33,471 nt of DNA. Source: Sphingomonadales bacterium. GTDB lineage: Bacteria > Pseudomonadota > Alphaproteobacteria > Sphingomonadales > Sphingomonadaceae. A program made the translations under genes and the position numbers. Shown here piece by piece: positions 25,178-30,961 of this stretch. A model generated the notes under the pieces. It was not told the DNA's origin. It ran no database searches and saw nothing but the letters and a program-made list of their open reading frames with translations. The stretch covers positions 1 through 33,471 of the forward strand of contig JAIVIZ010000096.1 of NCBI GenBank assembly GCA_020200315.1. Direction: 5' to 3'. Each line of letters opens with the position of its first letter. The stretch's first letter is position 1.

Positions 25178-25609
25178 TCAGCCCTCCACGACCTGGAGGC
25201 CCATCGCGCGCGCGGAGCCTTCGATGATCTTCGTTGCGGCCTCGATGTCGTTGGCATTGAGGTCCTTCATTTTCTGTTCGGCGATCTCGGCGACGGCGGA
25301 ACGCTTGATCGTGCCCGCGGAGACCTTGCCCGGCTCCTTCGAGCCCGACTTCAGCTTCGCCGCCTTCTTCAGCAGGAAGCTCGCCGGCGGGGTCTTGGTG
25401 GTGAAGGAGAAGCTGCGATCCGCGAAGACGGTGATAACCGTCGGGATCGGCATGCCCTTTTCCATTTCCTGGGTCGACGCGTTGAACGCCTTGCAGAATT
25501 CCATGATGTTGACGCCGCGCTGGCCAAGCGCCGGGCCGATCGGCGGCGACGGGTTGGCGGCGCCCGCGGGCACCTGCAGCTTGATGTAACCGGTGATTTT
25601 CTTCGCCAT
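25178..25609 (-). CDS. rplK: 50S ribosomal protein L11
   Basis: A 143-residue protein of the GTPase-associated centre. Seen: [37 protein letters not shown] (the conserved N-terminal Pro-rich block), then [28 protein letters not shown] and the C-terminal domain up to [13 protein letters not shown]. The ATG at 25609 gives the normal [10 protein letters not shown] start; three codons more are open upstream. First gene of rplK-rplA on the minus strand. rplJ-rplL is not next to it in this window. Confidence 0.97.
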   Translation of the reverse strand: MAKKITGYIKLQVPAGAANPSPPIGPALGQRGVNIMEFCKAFNASTQEMEKGMPIPTVITVFADRSFSFTTKTPPASFLLKKAAKLKSGSKEPGKVSAGTIKRSAVAEIAEQKMKDLNANDIEAATKIIEGSARAMGLQVVEG

Positions 25610-25808
25610 TGGTCTCACTCTGTAGAGGGACGCGTGCCCGAGGCGCGGTCCCGTTCAAGTTTAGCGGTTCAGACGGACGGCATCGTCGTCGAAAACGACG
25701 CGGCCATCCTCCCGCGGCAGATTTTCCAGGCCTGTGCCGGAAGCTGGCGCGCATAGCGCAAGGGCCGGGGGCGATCAAGCGCGCTTGCCCTTGCCCAGGG
25801 CTGCGGGC

Positions 25809-26498
25809 ATGCGCCGCGCGATGAACCCGCTCGACCGCCCGATCTGGCATGCGCTCGCCGGCCCTCAGGCGCGGTTCGCGGCTGGGCACGGCTCGGTGCT
25901 GCGGTTCCAGCCCGACGTTTCGCCGTTCATCGCCTGCAAGGACGACAGCGAGGCAGCGCTGGCCGCGGTGGCGCCCCTGATCGGCAAGGACGATGCCGTG
26001 CTGTTCCTTCAGGCCGGCGCGGTGCCGCTTCCGCCCGGCTGCCGCCGCATCGACGGCGGGCGCGGCGTGCAGATGATCGCCGAGCGGTTTGAGCCGAGCG
26101 ATCCGCCGGCCGGTATCGTCGCCCTGGACGAAGCGGATGCACCGGCGATGCTCGACCTCGCGACGCTGACTCAGCCGGGTCCGTTCCGCGCGCGGACCCC
26201 CGAGCTGTCGCAATTCTGGGGAATCAAGGACGCGGCCGGTCGGCTGCTCGCCATGGCCGGCGAGCGGCTGCGCCTGCCCGGCATGAGCGAGATCAGCGGC
26301 GTCTGCACTCATCCCGAAGCGCGCGGGCAGGGCTTCGCGGAAACCCTGTCGCGCCACGTCGCGAACGAAATCGTCCGGCGCGGCGAGACGCCCTTCCTCC
26401 ACGCCTATGCGGGCAATAACGGCGCAATAGCACTCTACGAGCGGCTCGGCTTCCGCCACCGCGGCTTCATCGAGGCCCTGTTCGTGGCGCTCGCCTAG
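25809..26498 (+). CDS. GNAT family N-acetyltransferase (FR47-like)
   Basis: A 229-residue protein. Its N-terminal half (1-120) is GNAT-like but weakly conserved. The C-terminal half has the acetyl-CoA motif: EISGVCTHPEARGQGFAETLSRHVA (pyrophosphate loop R/Q-x-x-G-x-A-like) and ETPFLHAYAGNNGAIALYERLGFRHRG. The substrate is unknown. The ATG at 25809 has AGGG about 7 bases upstream; a second in-frame ATG follows at 25821. It is divergent from rplK, with about 200 bases between; that gap holds the rplK promoter region, but I see no clear -10/-35 pair. Confidence 0.85.
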   Translation: MRRAMNPLDRPIWHALAGPQARFAAGHGSVLRFQPDVSPFIACKDDSEAALAAVAPLIGKDDAVLFLQAGAVPLPPGCRRIDGGRGVQMIAERFEPSDPPAGIVALDEADAPAMLDLATLTQPGPFRARTPELSQFWGIKDAAGRLLAMAGERLRLPGMSEISGVCTHPEARGQGFAETLSRHVANEIVRRGETPFLHAYAGNNGAIALYERLGFRHRGFIEALFVALA

Positions 26499-26568
26499 GC
26501 GCTCGCCACCGGCAAGGAACGGCGCTGCCCGCTCGCTCGTATAGAGCGGCGAGGAAGGAGCGCGCGCT

Positions 26569-27066
26569 ATGGCCGATCACGTCGAGGAAGAGGCGATCGT
26601 CGCCGACGATCGCCGCACCCGCGATGCGTCGCTCGCGCCGCGCCATGGCCTCGCCGGCGGGCTTCACCGGTGGCTGGGCGGCTTCCCCACGGCGTTCTTC
26701 ACGCTCGCGCTGATCACCGACTATGCCTACCTGCAGACCGCCGAGCTGCAGTGGCAGTATTTCTCGATCTGGCTGATCACCGCAGCGCTGATCATGGGCG
26801 GCCTGGCGGTGCTTGCCGGCATCGTCGACTGGGCGACCGGCGGCGCGCGCGGGCGGCGTGGAGTCGTCTGGCATTTCGGCCTCACGGTGCTCGCGCTGAT
26901 CGTCGGCTTGATCAATGCGTTCATCCACAGCCGCGATGGCTGGGTCGCGGTGGTGCCGCAGGGCATCCTCCTGTCGCTGCTGACGGTCATCCTCCTCTAT
27001 GGCGGCGCGCTCGTCGCCGGGCTGCTCGACCGTCCGCGAACCGCTGATCGGGAGGCACGCGCATGA
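26569..27066 (+). CDS. DUF2231-like membrane protein
   Basis: A 165-residue protein with a charged N-terminus and four hydrophobic helices: GGFPTAFFTLALITDYAYL, FSIWLITAALIMGGLAVLAGIVDW, VVWHFGLTVLALIVGLINAFI and VVPQGILLSLLTVILLYGGALVAGLL. The GxFPTAFF and GxVDWATG loops and the His residues between helices fit DUF2231, a family suggested to bind heme or take part in electron transfer. SD AAGGAG is upstream. The stop overlaps the next gene as ATGA, so it is co-translated with a sorbosone/glucose dehydrogenase-like lipoprotein. Confidence 0.75.
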   Translation: MADHVEEEAIVADDRRTRDASLAPRHGLAGGLHRWLGGFPTAFFTLALITDYAYLQTAELQWQYFSIWLITAALIMGGLAVLAGIVDWATGGARGRRGVVWHFGLTVLALIVGLINAFIHSRDGWVAVVPQGILLSLLTVILLYGGALVAGLLDRPRTADREARA

Positions 27067-28406
27067 CCGCCCGCCTGCTCCTCACCGCCGCGCTAGCGGC
27101 CTGCCTGGCGGCATGCGGCGGCGACCCCGACTTCGACGACAATAGCCAGGTCGGCCCCGACCCGGCGCTCCCTGCTGCGCAGAATTACCTGTTTCCCCCG
27201 ATGGGCATTTCGCCCGGCATCGGCTGGAAGAAGGGGCAGGCGCCGATCGTCCCGGCGGGGCTGCAGGTCAGGGCGCTTGCGACCGGGCTCGCCCACCCGC
27301 GCAACGTCTATGCACTGCCCAACGGCGACATCCTCGCGGTGCAGGGGGATTCCCCCGGCACCGAACCCATCTTCCGCCCCAAGCAATTCGCCTTCAACAT
27401 CGTCCGCAGCGGCGCCAACAGCGCGCCCGGCGCCGAACCGGCGAGCCGCATCACCCTCATCCGCGACGCCAACGGCGACGGCGTGCCGGAGCTGACGACG
27501 ACCCTGGTCGACCATCTCACCTCGCCGTTCGGCGTCGCGTGGATCGACAATATCCTCTATGTCGCGAACACCGACGGCGTGGTCATGTACCCGATGCCGC
27601 TCGGCACGACGCAGATTACCGCACCGGGCAAATTGCTGACCCCGCTGCCGGGTCCGCCGATCGACCACCATTGGACCAAGAGCCTGGTGCTCTCGCCCGA
27701 CGGTAAGCGGCTCTACGCCACGGTCGGTTCCAATTCCAACATTCTCGAACATGGGCTGGAGGCGGAGAAGAACCGCGCTGCGGTATGGGAAATCGACCGC
27801 GCGACCGGCGCGCACCGCCTGTTCGCGACCGGCCTGCGCAATCCCAACAGCCCGTCCTTCTACCCCGGCACCAACGATCTCTACGTCGTCGTCAACGAAC
27901 GCGACGAGCTCGGCGCACACCTCGTGCCCGACTATATGACGCGGGTGCAGGATGGCGGTTTCTACGGCTGGCCGTACAGTTACTGGGGCCAGCATGTCGA
28001 TGAGCGCGTCCCGCCGATGTGGCGCCGCCCCGACCTCGTCGCCCAGGCGATCAAGCCCGACTATGCGCTCGGCTCCCACTCGGCGGCGCTCGGCCTGAGC
28101 TTCTACAACGCCGGCCTGCTCCCCGCCCATTACCGCGGCGGCGCCTTCATCGGCGAGCATGGCAGCTGGGACCGCACCAAGCCCTATGGCTACAAGGTGG
28201 TGTTCGTGCCGTTCGTCAACGGCCGCCCGAGCGGCAAGGCCGAGGACGTCGTGACCGGCTTCCTCACCCCCGATACGAAGAACACTTATGGCAGACCAGT
28301 CGGCGTGGCCATCGACCGCACCGGAGCGCTGCTCGTCGCCGACGACGTCGGCAATACCGTCTGGCGCGTGACTCCGGCTGGCGGGGCTCCGCCGCCGAAG
28401 CCGTGA
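27063..28406 (+). CDS. Sorbosone/glucose dehydrogenase-like beta-propeller lipoprotein
   Basis: A 447-residue exported protein with signal peptide and lipobox LAAC (Cys18, followed by GGD). A six-bladed propeller follows. Seen: LATGLAHPRNVYALPNGDILAVQ, SPFGVAWIDNILYVANTDGVV, LVLSPDGKRLYATVGSNSNI, TGLRNPNSPSFYPGTNDLYVVVNERDELG, DYMTRVQDGGFYGWPYSYWGQH and FIGEHGSWDRTKPYGYKVVFVPF. These match the L-sorbosone dehydrogenase / soluble aldose dehydrogenase (PQQ-type) family. PQQ binding and substrate are not shown. Coupled to the upstream DUF2231 gene, which could be its membrane electron partner; that is inference. Confidence 0.85.
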   Translation: MTARLLLTAALAACLAACGGDPDFDDNSQVGPDPALPAAQNYLFPPMGISPGIGWKKGQAPIVPAGLQVRALATGLAHPRNVYALPNGDILAVQGDSPGTEPIFRPKQFAFNIVRSGANSAPGAEPASRITLIRDANGDGVPELTTTLVDHLTSPFGVAWIDNILYVANTDGVVMYPMPLGTTQITAPGKLLTPLPGPPIDHHWTKSLVLSPDGKRLYATVGSNSNILEHGLEAEKNRAAVWEIDRATGAHRLFATGLRNPNSPSFYPGTNDLYVVVNERDELGAHLVPDYMTRVQDGGFYGWPYSYWGQHVDERVPPMWRRPDLVAQAIKPDYALGSHSAALGLSFYNAGLLPAHYRGGAFIGEHGSWDRTKPYGYKVVFVPFVNGRPSGKAEDVVTGFLTPDTKNTYGRPVGVAIDRTGALLVADDVGNTVWRVTPAGGAPPPKP

Positions 28407-28467
28407 TTTTTTCAAGCGGAAACAGCGGCTAACTGGACGGCGGCCAATTAGCCGTTACGGGTGCGCC

Positions 28468-29439
28468 ATGCCGCTCGCCCCCGACATCGACACGGTCCAG
28501 TTCGGCGCGATCCTCAAGACCGCGCTCGACGCCGTCGTGGTGATGCGTGAGGACGGCACCGTTGCCGGCTGGAACGATGTCGCCGCGCGGACCTTCGGCT
28601 GGACTTTCGCCGAGGTGAAGGGCCGCCGGATGAGCGAATTGATCATTCCGGAGCGATATCGCCAGGCCCATGAGGACGGGCTTGCACGGCTGCTGGCCAC
28701 CGGTGAAGGCCGCGTGCTCGACCGCCACATCGACATCGAGGCCATTCACCGCTCGGGCCGCGAGCTTCCGGTCGAACTGTCGATCACCCGTGCGACCGAG
28801 TTCGGCGAGCCGGTGTTCCTCGGCTTTCTCCGCGACATTTCGGAGAGGCGTGAGCACGAACGGCGTCAGGCGATGCTCGTCGCCGAACTCAATCACCGGG
28901 TGAAGAACCTGCTTGGGGTCGTCGGCGCGGTCGCCCACCAGACCGCGCGCTCGTCGGCCAGCCTCGACGCGTTCACGCCCGCCTTTACCGGCCGCCTTGA
29001 ATCGCTCGGCCGCGCGCACGAGATCCTCACTGCCGCGACATGGGACCGCGCGCCCCTCCGCCCGCTCGCGGAAGCGGTGCTGGGAAGTTTCATCGGCACC
29101 GGTGATGCGTGCGCCACTGTCATCGGACTCGAGGTGACACTGTCCCCGCGCCAGTTCCTCAGCGTCAGCATGATCCTCCACGAACTCACCACCAACGCGC
29201 TCAAATATGGTGCGCTGGCGTCGCCCGAGGGCCGCGTGGCGCTTCGCTGGGAGATCGAGCGAGAGCGCCTCACCTTGTCCTGGCGCGAGACCGGCCCCGG
29301 ACCGGTCGCCGCACCGGCACGCGAGGGCTTCGGGAGCAGGATGATCGCGCTCAACGTTCGCCACGACCTGCGCGGCACGGCGGAAAGCCGCTGGCTCCCG
29401 GCCGGTCTCGAGTTCATTCTCGCTTTCGCGCTTGACTAA
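28468..29439 (+). CDS. PAS-domain HWE-family sensor histidine kinase
   Basis: A 323-residue cytoplasmic kinase without membrane helices. The N-terminal PAS domain (about 8-130) includes DAVVVMREDGTVAGWNDVAARTFGWTFAEVKGR and ends in FLRDISERREHERR. The kinase core has the H-box ELNHRVKNLLGVV (His143), the ATP-binding N-box HELTTNALKYGALA (Asn243), and WRETGPG, the HWE family WxExGGP-like signature. Such kinases in alphaproteobacteria signal light, redox or general stress, often to single-domain receivers; a receiver gene follows 38 bases later. The PAS lacks an obvious LOV Cys motif (NCRFLQ), so it is probably not a blue-light sensor. Confidence 0.9.
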   Translation: MPLAPDIDTVQFGAILKTALDAVVVMREDGTVAGWNDVAARTFGWTFAEVKGRRMSELIIPERYRQAHEDGLARLLATGEGRVLDRHIDIEAIHRSGRELPVELSITRATEFGEPVFLGFLRDISERREHERRQAMLVAELNHRVKNLLGVVGAVAHQTARSSASLDAFTPAFTGRLESLGRAHEILTAATWDRAPLRPLAEAVLGSFIGTGDACATVIGLEVTLSPRQFLSVSMILHELTTNALKYGALASPEGRVALRWEIERERLTLSWRETGPGPVAAPAREGFGSRMIALNVRHDLRGTAESRWLPAGLEFILAFALD

Positions 29440-29477
29440 GCGCGCAGCAAGGCCGACCGCGCGCGCCGGGAGTTTCG

Positions 29478-29978
29478 ATGCACTCGCGTGACTTCAGATT
29501 TCTGCCGGCGCTCCGTTTTCATCCGGATACCCCGCCGTTCACGCCGGATTCTGCCGGCGATTCTCCGGACCCCACCCGCCGCACCACGCTCTTCTCCACC
29601 CCGATCCTGATCGTCGAGGATGAATCGATGATCGCGTGGATGATCGAGGACATTCTGCTGGCGGCCGGCTTCACCGCCGTGGCCATGGCCCCCGACGGCG
29701 ACAGCGCACTGGCCGAGGCCGCCCGCACCCCGCCCGGACTGATCGTCAGCGACGTCAATCTGGGACCCGGCGCGGACGGCATCGCCACCGCCCGCACGAT
29801 CATCGCCGCCCGGGCCGCCGCCGGCACCAGTTCACCGGGCGTGATCTTCATTACGGGCTATGCCGACGACATGATGCGCCAGCGGCTGTCGGCCGAGCTT
29901 CCCGCGGCGCAGCTGCTGCGCAAGCCGGTCGAACCCAACGCGCTCACCCGCGCCGTAATGCGCGCCCTCGCCAGCTAA
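29478..29978 (+). CDS. Single-domain response regulator (receiver)
   Basis: A 166-residue protein: an unusual 40-residue Pro-rich leader, then one receiver domain (about 42-165). Acidic pair Glu47-Asp48 in ILIVEDES, phospho-acceptor Asp92 in LIVSDVNLG, Thr126 in VIFITGYAD and Lys149 in LLRKPVEP. No output domain, so it is a phosphate relay or sink, probably for the HWE kinase upstream. The long leader may be an annotation artefact; the nearest in-frame Met inside (residue 51) would remove the acidic pair, so the upstream ATG is kept. It ends next to a degenerate RHS fragment. Confidence 0.88.
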   Translation: MHSRDFRFLPALRFHPDTPPFTPDSAGDSPDPTRRTTLFSTPILIVEDESMIAWMIEDILLAAGFTAVAMAPDGDSALAEAARTPPGLIVSDVNLGPGADGIATARTIIAARAAAGTSSPGVIFITGYADDMMRQRLSAELPAAQLLRKPVEPNALTRAVMRALAS

Positions 29979-29991
29979 GCGGACGCGACCG

Positions 29992-30337
29992 CCCCACACG
30001 AACCGGTGCTGGATCGCGCCCGCCGGGTTGTCGACCTCGGCGGCGGCGTTGGCGCCGTCGAACACGAACCTTGTCGAGACGGTCGTGTCGTATTCGACCA
30101 GGCGATCGAGCGCGTCGTAGTAGAGATTGGCGCCGTTGCTGGCGGACTTGAGCATGTTCTCGGCGGTGTAGGCGAACGTCAGGCCGAGCTGGGGATCGGA
30201 GCTCTGGTTGCCGTTGCCGTCGGACACGACATTCTGACCGCCAAGGCTGATCAGCCGGTTGCGCGCGTCATAAGCATAGCCCGTGCTGCCCGACGCATGC
30301 CCGGTCCAGGCGAAGCTGTCGTTGCTGCGTAGTTCGG
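29992..30337 (-). pseudogene. RHS remnant A
   Basis: Minus-strand reading: RSNDSFAWTGHASGSTGYAYDARNRLISLGGQNVVSDGNGNQ, then the rest of a RHS/YD repeat region up to AGAIQHRFVWG. It closely matches the main RHS gene at about 31834-32165 (RSNDAYAWTGHSSGTTAATFDARN and so on). No start, no C-terminus: it begins at a repeat boundary (AGTTCGGAATCAGTGCACTG, plus strand) and ends 13 bases past the response-regulator stop. A piece of a former RHS gene or tip, not a functional protein. Confidence 0.82.
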
Positions 30338-30340
30338 AAT

Positions 30341-30376
30341 CAGTGCACTGTCACCGTAATCCCGTCACCGTAATCC
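30341..30376 (-). repeat. GTGCACTG-TCACCGTAAT repeat cluster 1
   Basis: Contains CAGTGCACTGTCACCGTAAT, then a second GTCACCGTAATCCC 14 bases later. The same words recur at 30651-30740. Read on the minus strand the word is GGATTACGGTGAC. REP-like in character. Confidence 0.7.
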
Positions 30377-30392
30377 CAGGCCACCCTCCCGT

Positions 30393-30527
30393 TCAGTGAC
30401 CAACGACTAAGTACGACGCGATCAACAACGAAACCACTACGATGCCAATGACCCGATGTCGTCGAAAGAACCCTGGATTTTCCTTCGAAATAATCGAGCC
30501 TACTGCACCTGAAAGCCAGTCCAACAT
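30393..30527 (-). CDS. Small single-helix membrane protein (orphan immunity candidate)
   Basis: A 44-residue protein: amphipathic MLDWLSGAVGSIISKENPGFF, a positive stretch RRHR, then a transmembrane helix VIGIVVVSLLIASYLVV and GH. It is between two RHS remnants and follows the break of remnant B within about 20 bases. In RHS and CDI loci, small orphan immunity genes commonly sit next to displaced tip fragments; that is the basis for the suggestion, and no immunity family is recognised. The region is AT-richer than its neighbours. The SD is weak (AGGA 10 bases or more upstream). An in-frame upstream extension to 30629 reads antisense-like sequence from the RHS remnant and is rejected. Confidence 0.5.
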   Translation of the reverse strand: MLDWLSGAVGSIISKENPGFFRRHRVIGIVVVSLLIASYLVVGH

Positions 30528-30542
30528 CTCACTCAATCCTAC

Positions 30543-30645
30543 TCTGACCGCCAAGGGTGACCAGCCGGTTGCGGGCGTCCTAGACATAGGCCGTGCTGCT
30601 CGACGCATGCCCGGCCCAGGCGAACGCATCTTTGCTGCGTAGTCC
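30543..30645 (-). pseudogene. RHS remnant B
   Basis: Minus-strand reading: RSKDAFAWAGHASSSTAYV, then an in-frame TAG, then DARNRLVTLGGQ, after which homology to RHS stops. It corresponds to the same stretch as the start of remnant A and of the main gene near 32065-32165. With a nonsense codon and both ends missing it is not functional. It starts at the same GTGCACTG repeat boundary as remnant A. Confidence 0.8.
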
Positions 30646-30650
30646 GGAAT

Positions 30651-30740
30651 CAGTGCACTGTCACCGCGATCGTCCGTAATCGCCTGTCACCGTAATCCAC
30701 CCGTCACCGTAATCCACCAAATCCGTAATCTCACTGTAAT
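30651..30740 (-). repeat. GTGCACTG-TCACCGTAAT repeat cluster 2
   Basis: Begins CAGTGCACTGTCACCG (30651-30666) and then has four more CCGTAATC- or CTGTAATC-type words, two of them as GTCACCGTAATCCACC (about 30685 and 30703). It fills the gap between RHS remnant B and the 54-residue membrane-protein gene. No gene is seen here. Confidence 0.7.
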
Positions 30741-30784
30741 CGTACCTTAATCGTGTCGGCCCATTCTCGCGCATCGCACTCACC

Positions 30785-30949
30785 TCACCGATCATGTTCG
30801 CGCGCTTCACCCAACTTCCTGATGTAGTAGCCGATGAAGTAAGCGCTCGTTATGCAAATGTGGATCTCAAACTCGACGAAGTAGAATATGACAAGTAAGG
30901 CTGCAAAGCCACACAACATAATCACGTCTATCCGCTGCTCTTTAAGCAT
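30785..30949 (-). CDS. Small two-helix membrane protein, candidate immunity partner of the RHS tip
   Basis: A 54-residue protein: MLKEQRID, then a first helix (VIMLCGFAALLVIFYFVEF), a short turn with EIHICI, a second helix (TSAYFIGYYI) and a charged end RKLGEAREHDR. The ATG lies 12 bases after the RHS stop, and the SD AAGGAAC overlaps that stop, so it is translated right after the RHS protein. RHS and related polymorphic toxins are usually followed directly by their immunity gene; a membrane-located immunity would fit a tip that acts on or through the inner membrane. No family is recognised and no activity is shown. Base use is clearly less GC-rich than the RHS core. Confidence 0.68.
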   Translation of the reverse strand: MLKEQRIDVIMLCGFAALLVIFYFVEFEIHICITSAYFIGYYIRKLGEAREHDR

Positions 30950-30961
30950 ATAGTCTGTTCC

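Larger units (their letters stand above)
30233..30668. repeat. 126-base direct repeat bordering the RHS remnants (two copies, 310 bases apart)
   Basis: Copy A (30233-30358) and copy B (30543-30668) align without gaps at an offset of 310 bases, with scattered substitutions. The outermost 37 bases or so, around TTGCTGCGTAGT and AATCAGTGCACTGTCACCG, differ at only one base. The 44-residue membrane-protein gene lies in the spacer. Confidence 0.8.

Noticed and set aside
25122-26459. 445-codon minus-strand frame
   Set aside because: Overlaps rplK, rplA and the GNAT gene in other frames; low-complexity Arg/Gly composition.
29832-30227. 131-codon minus-strand frame as an intact RHS tip gene
   Set aside because: The RHS-like part ends near 29992; the rest is antisense to the response regulator, and the first codon lies inside a repeat block.
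30651-30740. CRISPR array
   Set aside because: The TCACCGTAATC words are too short, unequally spaced and lack spacers of constant length; no cas genes are present.
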